Positions 16,345 to 26,612 are shown, counted from the stretch's first letter. The stretch: 64,000 nt of DNA from Robinsoniella sp. (GCA_022788205.1 JALEVQ010000009.1:1-64000), one strand, 5' to 3'. The notes: a model not told the origin generated them from the letters alone. Made by a program: numbers and translations.

Positions 16345-17661
16345 TTATTCCTCGTGAATCCAGTCTAAATATTGTTTGATCTTTCGTTCGTATCCATTTT
16401 CTGAAGGCTGATAGAACTTCTGATCTCCCAGTTCCTCTGGCAGATATCTCTGTCTCGAGAAATGTTTCGGGAAATCATGGGCATATTCATATCCAATTCC
16501 ATGCCCCAGATTCTGTGCCCCCTGATAATGGCAATCCTGCAGATGGGAAGGGACGGTTGTTTTTTTCTCTTTTACAGACTTCATGGCATCGTAGATTGCA
16601 TTTGTCGCAGAATTGCTTTTTGGCGCTGTCGCAATATAGATTACTGCCTGAGCTAAGATCAGCTGTGATTCTGGCATTCCCACACGCTCAACCGCCTGCG
16701 CTGCCGCCACGGCAACCTGGAGCGCCATCGGATCTGCATTTCCGACATCCTCGGAGGCACAAATCATGATTCTGCGCGCGATAAAGGTGACGCTCTCCCC
16801 GGCGGAGAGCATTTTTGCAAGATAATAGACTGCCGCATCAGGGTCGGAACCTCGCATACTTTTGATGAAAGCAGATATCACATCGTAATGATTGTCGCCG
16901 TTCTTATCATAGTTCAGAACCCGTTTTTGAATACACTCGGAGAGAATCTCTGTCGTCAGATGGATCTTTCCATCTGCGCTCCTCTCTGTCGTCAGCACGC
17001 CGAGTTCCACCGCATTGAGCGCCATACGAGCGTCACCGCCGGCGAGGTCCGCCAAAAATTCTTCGGCATCTTTCTCGATCTCGGCATTATATGCCCCCAT
17101 TCCGCGCTCTCGGTCATACACAGCCCGGTGGATCAAAGTCTGAATCTCTTCTTTTTTCAGCGGTTTCAGTTCAAAGACAACGGAGCGCGAGATCAATGCT
17201 CCATTTACCTCAAAATAAGGATTCTCTGTAGTGGCACCGATCAGCGTGATCGTCCCATCCTCCACAAACGGAAGCAGATAATCCTGCTGTCCTTTGTTAA
17301 AGCGGTGAATCTCGTCTACAAAAAGGATCGTCTTTTTGCCGTACATTCCCCTGTATTCTTTTGCCTGAGCCACCACTTCCTCCATATCTTTTTTTCCTGC
17401 CACTGTCGCGTTGATCTGCTTAAATTCCGCACTGGTCGTATTGGCAATCACTTTTGCCAGGGTCGTCTTACCTGTTCCGGGCGGTCCGTAAAAGATGACC
17501 GACCCTAATTTGTCCGCCTTGATTGCACGGTAAAGCATCTTTCCTTTCCCGATGATATGCTCCTGACCGACTACTTCCTCGAGTGTTCTCGGACGAATCC
17601 GTGAGGCGAGCGGTGCCTCCGTCTCCATGTTTTTGCTTCTCGCATATTCAAATAAATCCAT
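16345..17661 (-). CDS. rarA: Replication-associated recombination protein A (AAA+ ATPase)
   Basis: A 438-residue homologue of RarA/MgsA/WRNIP1, a clamp-loader-like ATPase acting at stalled replication forks. Walker A is [12 protein letters not shown] at about 59-70, Walker B ILFVDEIHRFNKGQQDYLL, sensor 1 IGATTENPYFEVN and an Arg finger in NGALISRSVVFEL. The C-terminal tetramerisation region is present (MRGSDPDAAVYYLAKMLSAG, HLQDCHYQGAQNLGHGIGY). Length is typical. It ends at the bidirectional terminator. The polysaccharide deacetylase gene ends 13 bases upstream, so the two may be cotranscribed. Confidence 0.96.
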   Translation of the reverse strand: MDLFEYARSKNMETEAPLASRIRPRTLEEVVGQEHIIGKGKMLYRAIKADKLGSVIFYGPPGTGKTTLAKVIANTTSAEFKQINATVAGKKDMEEVVAQAKEYRGMYGKKTILFVDEIHRFNKGQQDYLLPFVEDGTITLIGATTENPYFEVNGALISRSVVFELKPLKKEEIQTLIHRAVYDRERGMGAYNAEIEKDAEEFLADLAGGDARMALNAVELGVLTTERSADGKIHLTTEILSECIQKRVLNYDKNGDNHYDVISAFIKSMRGSDPDAAVYYLAKMLSAGESVTFIARRIMICASEDVGNADPMALQVAVAAAQAVERVGMPESQLILAQAVIYIATAPKSNSATNAIYDAMKSVKEKKTTVPSHLQDCHYQGAQNLGHGIGYEYAHDFPKHFSRQRYLPEELGDQKFYQPSENGYERKIKQYLDWIHEE

Positions 17662-17674
17662 TCTTATCCTCTTC

Positions 17675-18382
17675 TCATTCCAAAATTAATTCGTCTACCG
17701 TGACAAACTCAAATCCTCTTGCCTGCAGCTGGTCTATGATCTGAAACGCTGCCTGCACAGAGGACTCATAACAGTCATGCAATAAGATAATATCATTTTC
17801 TTTCGCCTCCGTCACCACCTTATTCACAACCTGTGACACATTTTTTGTTGTCCAGTCGAGAGGATCGATCGTCCACATCACCGAAATCATATCGATCCCA
17901 CAGTCCAGACTTTTATCCCAGCTGCCGAACGGCGGACGAATATAACATGTCGTCTCTCCTGTAATCTCTTTGACCAGATCACTTGTCATCACCATCTCCT
18001 CACACGCTTCTTGGGCCGGCAATTCGTCCACTTTCACATGGTGGTATGTATGATTTCCAATCAAATGTCCCTGATCTGACATCTGTTTGACAATCTCTTC
18101 ATTCCCTTCGATATTCTCCCCGATCAGAAAAAAAGTCGCTGTCACCCTGCGCTCCCTCAGGCCTTCAAGCAGCATCGGTGTGTATACAGGATGTGGACCG
18201 TCATCGAAAGTCAAGGCAATTTTCGGTTTGATTGCCTCCTGCTCCTCCTCTACCACCGCCACCTGTGAGGAGATCTCATCTTTTTCTTTTTTCTCTGCCT
18301 TCCAAACCTGTAATGTCAAAATCGTCAAAAACAAAACTACGTTGATCATCGTCAAATTTTTGCGGATCTTTCTTCTCTTCAC
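17675..18382 (-). CDS. Membrane-anchored polysaccharide deacetylase
   Basis: A 235-residue protein with one N-terminal membrane segment (MINVVLFLTILTLQV) and a NodB-homology deacetylase domain. The metal triad appears as LTFDDGPH and GNHTYHH, with RPPFGSWDKSLD and LLHDCYES as the later motifs. Such enzymes remove acetyl groups from peptidoglycan or surface glycans outside the membrane, raising lysozyme resistance or modifying polymers. It lies 13 bases upstream of rarA. The specific substrate is unknown. Confidence 0.9.
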   Translation of the reverse strand: MKRRKIRKNLTMINVVLFLTILTLQVWKAEKKEKDEISSQVAVVEEEQEAIKPKIALTFDDGPHPVYTPMLLEGLRERRVTATFFLIGENIEGNEEIVKQMSDQGHLIGNHTYHHVKVDELPAQEACEEMVMTSDLVKEITGETTCYIRPPFGSWDKSLDCGIDMISVMWTIDPLDWTTKNVSQVVNKVVTEAKENDIILLHDCYESSVQAAFQIIDQLQARGFEFVTVDELILE

Positions 18383-18481
18383 GATCTATGCACCCTCGCT
18401 CTTTCTCTCTAGAAATATATGAGAAAAAGATGGCTGCCATGCTTTTTCTTTTTCTGCTTTTTCTCTATACAGTCAAAAAGA

Positions 18482-18524
18482 AGCCACTGTCACGGCAGAT
18501 GAGATATCTGCCGTGACAGTGGCT
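18482..18524 (-). terminator. Terminator after the GH3 gene
   Basis: A perfect 19-bp stem, AGCCACTGTCACGGCAGAT with its complement, around a five-base loop. Read leftward it is followed by TCTTTTT. It ends the GH3 transcript. Confidence 0.9.
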
Positions 18525-18580
18525 TTCTAAAGGTCGAATTTCGTTTTTCCCCTCCCAGGTAAAAATCGTCCTTCTCTTAT

Positions 18581-21500
18581 TTATTTTGTGATCTCTGATT
18601 TTTCTACAGCTGAGTAAATCGTCAGCTGATCTGCGCGTGCATCTGTGTAAGATACGGTCTCAACATCGTCAAACAGGTTTGCAAACTGGTTAGACTGCAT
18701 AACTATTGTCAGGATATTAGCGGTTGCTTTCTGCAGATCTCCTAAGCAGATGTTGTTATCTTTGTAGGAACCTTTGTAGTTGATTGTTGTTGTTCCATCT
18801 TCGTTTGCAACAACTTCTACTGCATCGCCCAGCTGTGCAATCAGCTCAGATACAGCAACCTCTGCCTCTGCGCCATCTTTAATTGTCGGACGAACTGCTG
18901 CTTCATAATCTTCTGTCTTCACAGTCTTTGTGATAACGGTGTCACCTGCTGGATCCAGAACGAACTCACCCCATGCTGTTGATGCCTGTGGTCCGAACCA
19001 TCCCTGACCTACAGTAACTGCTGGATAGATGTCATCCTCACCGAAGGTTGGCTCCTGATCACAGAATCCTCTGATTGTGATATCTTCTACAGAGCTTCCT
19101 GGCATGATCAGGTCATTTCCTGCATGCATAGAGATAGATGGTGTGGACTGTCCGCCGCCCCAGTCTGTCATGATCAGACCGTCGAAGCCCCACTCACCGC
19201 GAGCCAGGTCTGTACACAGATCATAATCATCTGCTGCCGGAACACTGTTGTTCAGGTTGTAGGATGTCATGATTGCCATAGGTTTTGCACCTTTTACGAT
19301 CATCTCAAAGCCCTTCAGATTAATTTCACGGAAGGTTCTCTCTGTGATGGTATTGTTCTCTGTTGTTCTGCTGTTTTCCTGCTGATTTCCTGCATAGTGT
19401 TTGATCGTCACACCGATACCTGCGTTGGACTGGATACCAGCTGTCTCAGCCATACCGATAGCACCTACCAGATATGGATCCTCTGAGTAGTACTCAAAGT
19501 TACGTCCGCAAAGTGGATTTCTGTGGATATTTAATCCAGGAGCCAGCCACAGCGTTACGCCGTACTCTTTCAGCTCTTCTCCAACACCTGCACCCATAGC
19601 TCTTACTACTTCTGTATCCCAGCTCTGTGCTAACAGAGTTCCGATCGGCCATGCTGTACAGAACTGATAATATGTTCCATCTTCTCTCTCTTCTTCTTTT
19701 GTAATACGAAGACCTGCAGGTCCATCAGCGAGAACGATGTTCGGAATCTTCTTGGACTCAATATAGATACCTGCTGTCTCACCTGCAGCACCTGAAACGG
19801 CATTTGCCTGTGCTCCGACCATAGCGCCTTCTCCAACGCCGTCAGCGTTTGCAGAAGCTGCGCCTGCGGACTGTCCGTTTGCGTTAGGAAGTTTATTTCC
19901 ACCGATTACGATATCTGCCATCTGGCTTACTGTCAAGCCGGATACGAACTCTTCCATTGTGATGGTTCCGTCATAAACATCTTTCAATGTACTCTGGCTG
20001 AAGTCACCTTCCAGTTTCTCTACTTTCTCTTCATATGCTCCGTGATATTTGCTTGTCGGCTCATATCCGAGGTTCTCAGCAAGATACTCTGTCTCTGTTG
20101 TGTCAGATACATATGCTGTTACGGACTCATCATCATATGGAGAAGCGTTGTTTACTGTCTTGATATCTGCTGCTGCAAGAGCGATCTTCTCTGCTGCTGC
20201 GATCTCATCTGCTTCGCCTTCGTAGGTGTAAGGTGTTGCACCTGCCTTGCTCAGCATCTCAAGTTCTTTGTCTGCTACTACCTGGTTGCTCAGCTGCTCT
20301 GTGATTGCCTCCTCATCCAGAGTGATCACTGCTGCTGCCTTTGTATTTCTGGAGCTGTTTCCTACACGAACCACATAGTCGCCTGGCTCCATGATGTAAG
20401 CTGCTTTCTCTTCTGAGTAAGCGGACATCTCTGTTGTCAGATATGTGATCGTCAATGTCTGGCTCTCGCCTGGTGCCAGCTCATCTGTCTTTGCGAATGC
20501 TGCCAGTTCCTGATATGGTTTCTCTAATGTTCCGTCCGGAGCAGAGAAGTAAACCTGTACAACTTCTTTTCCTGAGTAAGTATCACCTGTGTTTGTCACA
20601 GTTGCCGTCACAGTCACTCTGTCTGCATCTGCTGTCACAGAATCTACAACGGTGTCAAAGGTTGTGTAGGACAGTCCATATCCAAACTCATAAGCCGGTG
20701 CTACTCCGAACGTATCGAAATAACGATATCCTACGTAGATGCCGTCTGTGTAGTCTTCCTGTTTGTCATTTCCATCATTTGTACTGAATGTCTCTGAAGA
20801 TGGGTAATCTTCATAGTTTACTGCCCATGTATCGGTCAGTTTACCTGATGGTGTCACTTCGCCGTTTAACACTTTGACAACTGCGTCACCGCCGCGCATA
20901 CCAGCCTGGGACATCAGGAGAACTGCATCGATTCCTTCGATCTCATCGATGAATTTTGTATCGATGATTCCACCTACGTTCAGCACAACGATTACTTTCT
21001 CAAAGTTCTCAGTCAATTTTACAATGTTTGCTTTCTCTGTTTCATTCAGGTAGTAATCGCCTTCTGCTGCCGCACGGTCAGATCCTTCTCCTGAGTTTCT
21101 TGCCAAAACATAGATTGCTGTGTCTGTATCCTGTTTTGCAGTTTCTACCCACGCATCTTCCAGATCGATATCCAGAACTGCTGGTCTTCCCCACCAGCTT
21201 GTGGATGCTGCGAGAACTTCCTCTTCGTGTGCCTTGTATGCTTCAATGTAATCCCCCGTTGTCACATTGTAGCCAGCTCTCTCAAAACCTTCTGCAACAG
21301 ATACCGTGTATCTCTGGTTTACATCACCTGATCCTGTACCACCTTTGATGGTTCCTGCTGCACCTGCACCAAATACAGCGATATTTCCTTCTTTTGCGAT
21401 CGGCAGTGCCTGATCTTTGTTCTCCAGAAGAACCATACCCTGTGTAGCGAGGTTCATAGAAAGTTCTGCATTTCTCTCTTCACGCTCAGATACTTCATCG

Positions 21501-21607
21501 GATTTTACTGCGCCAGCTGCAAATACGCTCGTTCCGGTCGTCATCACCATAGAAGCTGCAAGGACAGCTGTTAACACTTTTTTGGCAATTTTTTTATTCT
21601 TGTTCAT
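18581..21607 (-). CDS. Secreted domain-swapped GH3 beta-glucosidase
   Basis: A 1008-residue exported glycoside hydrolase family 3 enzyme. The signal peptide (KKVLTAVLAASMVMTTGTSVF) ends at AAG. The domain order is reversed relative to most GH3 enzymes. The C-terminal-type alpha/beta domain comes first (GMVLLENKDQALPI, MSQAGMRGGDAVV), then a fibronectin-III-like domain (AAYIMEPGDYVVRVGNSS), then the catalytic TIM barrel at about residues 560-880. In the barrel are WLAPGLNIHRNPLCGRNFEY, GVTIKHYAGN and the nucleophile Asp at about 815 (LIMTDWGGG). The same swapped order is known from Ruminococcus albus and Butyrivibrio enzymes. It has no sortase motif or C-terminal membrane helix. AAGGAGGGG precedes the start. 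It lies alone in its unit. The probable substrate is beta-linked glucosides or oligosaccharides. Confidence 0.93.
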   Translation of the reverse strand: MNKNKKIAKKVLTAVLAASMVMTTGTSVFAAGAVKSDEVSEREERNAELSMNLATQGMVLLENKDQALPIAKEGNIAVFGAGAAGTIKGGTGSGDVNQRYTVSVAEGFERAGYNVTTGDYIEAYKAHEEEVLAASTSWWGRPAVLDIDLEDAWVETAKQDTDTAIYVLARNSGEGSDRAAAEGDYYLNETEKANIVKLTENFEKVIVVLNVGGIIDTKFIDEIEGIDAVLLMSQAGMRGGDAVVKVLNGEVTPSGKLTDTWAVNYEDYPSSETFSTNDGNDKQEDYTDGIYVGYRYFDTFGVAPAYEFGYGLSYTTFDTVVDSVTADADRVTVTATVTNTGDTYSGKEVVQVYFSAPDGTLEKPYQELAAFAKTDELAPGESQTLTITYLTTEMSAYSEEKAAYIMEPGDYVVRVGNSSRNTKAAAVITLDEEAITEQLSNQVVADKELEMLSKAGATPYTYEGEADEIAAAEKIALAAADIKTVNNASPYDDESVTAYVSDTTETEYLAENLGYEPTSKYHGAYEEKVEKLEGDFSQSTLKDVYDGTITMEEFVSGLTVSQMADIVIGGNKLPNANGQSAGAASANADGVGEGAMVGAQANAVSGAAGETAGIYIESKKIPNIVLADGPAGLRITKEEEREDGTYYQFCTAWPIGTLLAQSWDTEVVRAMGAGVGEELKEYGVTLWLAPGLNIHRNPLCGRNFEYYSEDPYLVGAIGMAETAGIQSNAGIGVTIKHYAGNQQENSRTTENNTITERTFREINLKGFEMIVKGAKPMAIMTSYNLNNSVPAADDYDLCTDLARGEWGFDGLIMTDWGGGQSTPSISMHAGNDLIMPGSSVEDITIRGFCDQEPTFGEDDIYPAVTVGQGWFGPQASTAWGEFVLDPAGDTVITKTVKTEDYEAAVRPTIKDGAEAEVAVSELIAQLGDAVEVVANEDGTTTINYKGSYKDNNICLGDLQKATANILTIVMQSNQFANLFDDVETVSYTDARADQLTIYSAVEKSEITK

Positions 21608-21760
21608 TTTGACCCCTCCTTATCAAATGCCAGTGACTTTATTATATATAATTTAGCCAATTATCTCTTTCATATTTCCGACTTCTTTTTTCACTTTTTC
21701 GTAATTTTTTTGATTTCTCCATTTCCCTTGTCATATTTCCCAATAGTTTTTTTCATAAAA

Positions 21761-21795
21761 AAACAGCTACATACTTTCTCAGAATGTAACTGTTT
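21761..21795 (-). terminator. Terminator after the small membrane protein gene
   Basis: AAACAGCTACAT pairs with ATGTAACTGTTT (one wobble). Read leftward the stem is followed by a T-run. Confidence 0.7.
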
Positions 21796-21829
21796 TTTAT
21801 CCTGCTTTTTCTTATGCTTTTTATCTATT

Positions 21830-22294
21830 CTATCTGCCCTTTTCTTCCTCATCTGGCAGCTGTTTCTCATCGCTCTGCTCGCTTTTCTTGTAATGACTCT
21901 TTCCCAAAAATTCCTCTTTCAGTCGCTTTTTCAGGCTGATGCACGCCACATAGATAGCAGCGCCAGCTAATGCCCTGTCCGTGTATTTCCCCCCGACCAG
22001 AAAGATAAAGACGGCAAGTCCCACATACCCGATCGCATCCACCACAAGATACTTTACATAGGCAGTCTTTCTCTTTTTTGTGATATCTTTAAATTGCCTT
22101 AACAGAAGTGGTTCTATCACATCGAGCAACAGCCAATAAAAGCTTAAGAACACTGCAATGATGACATTAAAAACCGTTCCTGTCAATTTCTGGTTTTTGG
22201 AAGCGATAAACAAAAAAAGCGCGACAACTGCCACCAAAACCAAAGAGATCACTGAAATAAGATTTTGAATCTTTCTGCTTTTTTTCTCGTCCAT
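21830..22294 (-). CDS. Small membrane protein of unknown function
   Basis: A 154-residue protein I do not recognise. It has four predicted membrane segments: LISVISLVLVAVVALFLFIA, VFNVIIAVFLSFYWLLLDVI, YLVVDAIGYVGLAVFIFLV and a short ALAGAAIYVACISL. The C-terminus is highly charged (KKSEQSDEKQLPDEEEKGR). The start MDEKKSRKIQ at 22294 has AGGGG about ten bases upstream; a longer start at 22345 adds unlikely residues. It is a single-gene unit between the GH3 gene and the clpB operon. Confidence 0.65.
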   Translation of the reverse strand: MDEKKSRKIQNLISVISLVLVAVVALFLFIASKNQKLTGTVFNVIIAVFLSFYWLLLDVIEPLLLRQFKDITKKRKTAYVKYLVVDAIGYVGLAVFIFLVGGKYTDRALAGAAIYVACISLKKRLKEEFLGKSHYKKSEQSDEKQLPDEEEKGR

Positions 22295-22422
22295 ACCCTT
22301 ATTTCCCCTTTTAATTATTCTGTCACTGCTGAATCTACATTTCATTCACACTTTTTTCAATTATACATGATTTTCACTCTATAGTCAAACCTGTGCGCCC
22401 ATATTCCAAAAAAAGTTTGCAT

Positions 22423-22507
22423 AAAGATAAGAGACTCCCCCAAAAAGATCAGGCATCAAAACTACCGTTTTTTTCTTGCCTTGCTTTTTGTGACAATCTC
22501 TTATCTT
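22423..22507 (-). repeat. Inverted repeat downstream of the clpB operon
   Basis: AAGATAAGAGA and TCTCTTATCTT flank about 60 bases just after the DUF4250 gene. It can form a long-loop hairpin but lacks a U-tract, so a terminator role is uncertain. Confidence 0.4.
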
Positions 22508-22529
22508 CCTTCTTCACATCCATCGTCTG

Positions 22530-22703
22530 TCATACGAATTGGTTCGTCGCCTCATCATACTCGTAATCGACGGTTCTCAATTTTTCGCGGATTTCGTATT
22601 CGTCCACTCCACATGCTTTGCACAGCTCTGTCACAGAAGAATATTTATCTCTGAGCATGGTATTGATATAGCTCAACAGCATGATCGGGTCTTTTGGTAT
22701 CAT
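22530..22703 (-). CDS. DUF4250 domain protein (57 aa)
   Basis: A small gene encoding MIPKDPIMLLSYINTMLRDK and ending in VDYEYDEATNQFV. Sequence and length match DUF4250, a tiny Clostridia and Lachnospiraceae family with a helix-turn-helix-like core (SVTELCKACGVDEYEIREKL). AGGAG precedes the ATG by ten bases. It begins eight bases after the clpB stop, so it is the last gene of that operon. The function is unknown; a small DNA-binding or adaptor role is only a guess. Confidence 0.85.
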   Translation of the reverse strand: MIPKDPIMLLSYINTMLRDKYSSVTELCKACGVDEYEIREKLRTVDYEYDEATNQFV

Positions 22704-22710
22704 CTTTTTT

Positions 22711-25305
22711 TCACTCCTGATGTTTTTTTACCCGCGCAGCGAGATCTCCATTTACCACATCGAGCACAATGGTATCTTCCTCTTCCACATCGCCGGAAAG
22801 AATCATCTTTGCCGCGAGCGTCTCCACGTTCTTCTGCAGAAATCTTTTCAGAGGTCTTGCTCCATAAATCGGGTCATATCCGCCCTCTATAATATAATCT
22901 TTTGCCTCATCCGTCAACTCCAGATGAATTTCCTGGTCTGCAATACGTCTATTGACGTCATCCATCATCAATTCTACGATGCTGCCAATATCTCCCTTCG
23001 CCAGAGGTTTAAAGAGAATGATCTCGTCGAGACGATTCAAAAATTCTGGTCTGAAATGTGCTCTCAGATCGCCCATCACCATCTGCTCTGCCTCCGGCTT
23101 GATGGTGCCATCCTCCCCGATTCCATCGAGAAGATAGGAAGAACCGATATTTGACGTCATAATCAGGATCGTATTTTTAAAATCTACCGTTCTGCCCTGC
23201 GAGTCCGTGATACGCCCGTCATCGAGAACCTGCAGCAGGACATTGAAGACATCCGGATGGGCTTTCTCCACCTCATCAAACAGTACCACCGAATATGGTT
23301 TTCTTCTGACTGCCTCAGTCAATTGTCCTCCTTCTTCATATCCGACATATCCCGGAGGCGCTCCAATCAGTCTGGAGACAGAATGTTTCTCCATATATTC
23401 ACTCATGTCGATTCGAACCATATTCTTCTCATCATCAAACAGATTTGCCGCAAGTGCTTTCGCAAGCTCTGTCTTTCCGACACCGGTTGGTCCCAGAAAC
23501 AGGAAAGAGCCGATCGGTTTTGTCGGGTCTTTGATTCCGGCCTTTGATCTCAAAATGGCATCTGTCACTCTGGCAACTCCGTCGTCCTGTCCGATTACTC
23601 TTTTGTGCAGTTCTTCACCGAGTGCCAGGATCTTGCTCCTCTCACCCTGTGTCAGCTTTGTCACCGGAATTCCTGTCCATCTTGAAATGATACGTGCGAT
23701 CTCGTCCTCGGTCACACTCTCATGCACCAGGCTTAAGTCTCTGTTCTTGACATTTTCCTCCTCAATCTCCAGCTGTCGCTGCAGTTTCGGCAGTTCGCCA
23801 TACTGCAGTTCTGCCGCACGGTTCAGGTCATAATCTCTCTTCGCCTTTTCAATCTCTTTGTTGATATTTTCGATATTCTCACGCAGCGTCTGCAATCGCT
23901 CTACGCTCTGTTTTTCATTCATCCACTGCGCTTTTCTGGTATTAAAACTATCGCGCAGCTCGGCAAGCTCTCTCTGCAGATTCTCCAGGCGCTCCTGACT
24001 CAGCTTATCGGTCTCTTTTTTCAGAGCCGCCTCCTCAATCTCCATCTGCATGATCTTCCTTTGCTGCTCGTCCAATTCTGTCGGGAGAGAATCCAGCTCC
24101 GTCTTAATCAAGGCACACGCCTCATCCACCAGATCGATCGCTTTATCCGGCAGGAAACGGTCTGTGATGTAGCGGTTCGAAAGCGTCGCTGCCGCCACCA
24201 GAGCACTGTCTGTGATCTTGACACCGTGGAAGACCTCATAGCGTTCCTTCAGTCCACGCAGAATCGAGATCGTATCCTCTACCGTCGGCTCATCCACCAT
24301 AACCGGCTGAAAACGGCGCTCCAGTGCAGCATCTTTCTCGATATACTGGCGGTATTCATCCAGCGTGGTAGCTCCGATACAGTGAAGTTCGCCTCGCGCC
24401 AGCATTGGCTTTAACATATTTCCGGCATCCATCGCGCCGTCTGTCTTTCCTGCTCCGACTATCAAGTGAAGTTCATCGATGAAGAGAATGATCTTGCCTT
24501 CACTCTTTTTGACTTCCTCGAGCACTGCTTTCAGACGCTCCTCAAACTCGCCGCGGTACTTTGCACCTGCGACCAGTGCACCCATATCGAGTGAGAAGAT
24601 CGTCTTATCCTTCAGACCTTCCGGGACATCGCCGCGCACGATACGCTGTGCCAGACCTTCCACTGCCGCTGTCTTTCCGACACCTGGCTCACCGATCAGC
24701 ACCGGGTTGTTCTTTGTCTTTCGGGACAGAATTCGGATCACATTTCGAATCTCCGCATCTCGCCCGATGACAGGATCCAGTTTCTGGTTTCTCGCCTTTT
24801 CCACCAGATCCTGACCATACTTTTTCAGACTGTCATATGTCGCCTCAGGGTTATCGCTGGTGACACGCTGGTTTCCCCTGATCGTGGAAAGTGCCTGTAA
24901 AAAACGCTCTCTTGTGATGCCATATTCTTTAAAAATCTCCTTCACTCCCGGATTCGGATAGCGCAGCAGAGCCAGAAACAGATGCTCGACAGAGACATAC
25001 TCATCCCCCATCGCTTTCGCCTCATCCTCAGCGCTGACCAAAACCTTGTTCAGGTATTGACCGATATATACTTGTCCTCCGGACACTTTCACTCTCTTGT
25101 TCAGAGCCTCCTGTACTTTGTGGCAGAAATGCTCTTTGTTAATTTCCATTTTCTCTATCAGTTTTAAAATCAGACTGTCTTCCTGATTCAACAAGGCATA
25201 TAGTAAGTGTTCCTGTTCAATCTCCTGGTTTCCGTATTCATATGCAATTTTTTCCAGATCATTCACAGCCTGAATTGATTTTTGCGTAAATTTATTGATA
25301 TTCAT
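22711..25305 (-). CDS. clpB: ATP-dependent disaggregase ClpB
   Basis: An 864-residue Hsp100 protein. It has an N-terminal Clp_N domain, a first AAA+ module (Walker [14 protein letters not shown], Walker [10 protein letters not shown]), a long coiled-coil middle domain at about 400-520 that marks ClpB rather than ClpC, and a second AAA+ module ([31 protein letters not shown]). There is no ClpP-binding loop motif. ClpB extracts polypeptides from aggregates together with DnaK. The start [10 protein letters not shown] at 25305 has GGAGGGAG upstream; an ATG at 25341 adds 12 residues of leader. A promoter lies at 25371-25398. I found no CIRCE element or convincing CtsR site. Confidence 0.96.
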   Translation of the reverse strand: MNINKFTQKSIQAVNDLEKIAYEYGNQEIEQEHLLYALLNQEDSLILKLIEKMEINKEHFCHKVQEALNKRVKVSGGQVYIGQYLNKVLVSAEDEAKAMGDEYVSVEHLFLALLRYPNPGVKEIFKEYGITRERFLQALSTIRGNQRVTSDNPEATYDSLKKYGQDLVEKARNQKLDPVIGRDAEIRNVIRILSRKTKNNPVLIGEPGVGKTAAVEGLAQRIVRGDVPEGLKDKTIFSLDMGALVAGAKYRGEFEERLKAVLEEVKKSEGKIILFIDELHLIVGAGKTDGAMDAGNMLKPMLARGELHCIGATTLDEYRQYIEKDAALERRFQPVMVDEPTVEDTISILRGLKERYEVFHGVKITDSALVAAATLSNRYITDRFLPDKAIDLVDEACALIKTELDSLPTELDEQQRKIMQMEIEEAALKKETDKLSQERLENLQRELAELRDSFNTRKAQWMNEKQSVERLQTLRENIENINKEIEKAKRDYDLNRAAELQYGELPKLQRQLEIEEENVKNRDLSLVHESVTEDEIARIISRWTGIPVTKLTQGERSKILALGEELHKRVIGQDDGVARVTDAILRSKAGIKDPTKPIGSFLFLGPTGVGKTELAKALAANLFDDEKNMVRIDMSEYMEKHSVSRLIGAPPGYVGYEEGGQLTEAVRRKPYSVVLFDEVEKAHPDVFNVLLQVLDDGRITDSQGRTVDFKNTILIMTSNIGSSYLLDGIGEDGTIKPEAEQMVMGDLRAHFRPEFLNRLDEIILFKPLAKGDIGSIVELMMDDVNRRIADQEIHLELTDEAKDYIIEGGYDPIYGARPLKRFLQKNVETLAAKMILSGDVEEEDTIVLDVVNGDLAARVKKHQE

Positions 25306-25370
25306 AAATCTCCCTCCTCCATAAAGAATGGCAGCTCTCATATCTTCTTGCGTTTACTTGTTCTATAACT

Positions 25371-25398
25371 ACTATAACATATAATTTTTTATTGTCAA
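25371..25398 (-). promoter_or_regulatory. clpB promoter
   Basis: On the minus strand TTGACA (25398-25393), a 16-base AT-rich spacer and TATAGT (25376-25371). Close to the vegetative consensus. Confidence 0.7.
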
Positions 25399-25431
25399 GT
25401 TTTTTTTCAAAAACAGGTCTGACATAAAAAA

Positions 25432-25492
25432 ACCTGGAAATATTGCCGCCTTGATGCTATCCTTCGCTCCATCTTCTGCAATATCTCCAGGT
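25432..25492 (-). terminator. Terminator after the acyltransferase gene
   Basis: ACCTGGAAATATTGC pairs with GCAATATCTCCAGGT across a 31-base loop, followed leftward by a run of seven T. Confidence 0.8.
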
Positions 25493-25544
25493 CTTCCGAC
25501 TGTCATTTTTCACGGCAGCCATACATGCCTGCTACATTTTCTCT

Positions 25545-26603
25545 TTAGTTTTTCGCTTTCTTTTGTTCTGCTATCTTTTTCACATAATCCCATGCTATCT
25601 TCGCTATGATACACCCTGTCACACAAAACACAGGCGTCAGTGCGCGGTAGACTTGATTATAAAACGGATCCTCGATCAGTTTTGCCAGCACATCCACCCA
25701 TTTAAACACAAAGGTCACGCATCTTTTCATGAACATGTGTAAGATGTAGATAGTCATAGAGTATTTTTTTCCGAGATACGCTATTTTTCTCACCCATGGT
25801 TTGTTTCCCGGAAAACGCAGTGCAAAAATCAACGCCGTCACTCCCAAAAGCGTATTGGCGATAAAATTGTTGGTCGAGACATAAGATTTGTGCGCTTTCA
25901 GAAAATTTCTCTCTGCCCAGAGCATGCCCACTTCTATCACCATCAATCCGATCCAGGCTGCCCTCTCCAGATTTTTGTTCTTCTCTGCAGACTTCCACGT
26001 TCCCTGTGCAAGCCAGTGACCGATCGCAAAACATGGAATTCCTGCCATCAAAAAGTTTCTGGAACACATATAGGATACTTCCGTGCCCAAAATAAGCTTT
26101 GAATATTTTCCAAGGACTGCATAGCCGATCAGACCGAACGGTATCCAATAGTACATCCATTTCACCCTGTCTCTTTTTATCAAAAACTGATAAACGAACA
26201 GGACATAAAGATACGCAAACAGATACCAGAGATGTCCTCCATACCATACGTTGTTAAACAACAGAAACTCCAAAATGGATTTCGGGTGAAACGTAACCCA
26301 CAGCACCGTCTTAGGTCCACTTCTCAAAATATCAACCATCATATAGAAAATTAATCCCGCAAAAGCAACCTGTGCAATCTTTTTCTGTTGTTTTCTGACA
26401 TACAGGTCCATATTTTGATCCCATTTTTTTCTCATGGCGAACATATATCCGGAGATCATAAAAAATAACGGCACCGCCGAGCGGGCGATAAACAGAACCG
26501 TTGTGGCCCAAATCTTTTTCTCAGGCAGTCCTGTATGGAGACAGACTACCAGAACGGCTGCCACAAACCGCATGGCATCGATGGATAAATTTCTCTCTTT
26601 CAT
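25545..26603 (-). CDS. Acyltransferase 3 family membrane protein
   Basis: A 352-residue integral membrane protein with about ten helices. The N-terminus NLSIDAMRFVAAVLVVCLHT, with the family His, and the later LFFMISGYMFAMR are the signature of acyltransferase 3 (OafA-like) proteins, which O-acylate surface sugars or lipids. HLWYLFAYLYVL and YSMTIYILHMF are further family blocks. No extra catalytic domain is attached. Its stop lies nine bases after the neighbouring metallo-hydrolase, so both are probably cotranscribed. The substrate is unknown. Confidence 0.85.
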   Translation of the reverse strand: MKERNLSIDAMRFVAAVLVVCLHTGLPEKKIWATTVLFIARSAVPLFFMISGYMFAMRKKWDQNMDLYVRKQQKKIAQVAFAGLIFYMMVDILRSGPKTVLWVTFHPKSILEFLLFNNVWYGGHLWYLFAYLYVLFVYQFLIKRDRVKWMYYWIPFGLIGYAVLGKYSKLILGTEVSYMCSRNFLMAGIPCFAIGHWLAQGTWKSAEKNKNLERAAWIGLMVIEVGMLWAERNFLKAHKSYVSTNNFIANTLLGVTALIFALRFPGNKPWVRKIAYLGKKYSMTIYILHMFMKRCVTFVFKWVDVLAKLIEDPFYNQVYRALTPVFCVTGCIIAKIAWDYVKKIAEQKKAKN

Positions 26604-26612
26604 GTCTTTCCT

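Noticed and set aside
18383..18580. Possible small RNA gene between the deacetylase and GH3 genes
   Set aside because: Apart from the perfect terminator stem there is no promoter or further structure.
22423..22507. Inverted repeat taken as the clpB operon terminator
   Set aside because: The loop is about 60 bases and no U-tract follows, so it is listed only as a repeat.
25306..25430. CIRCE or CtsR site upstream of clpB
   Set aside because: No TTAGCACTC inverted repeat or tandem GGTCAAA heptad was found.
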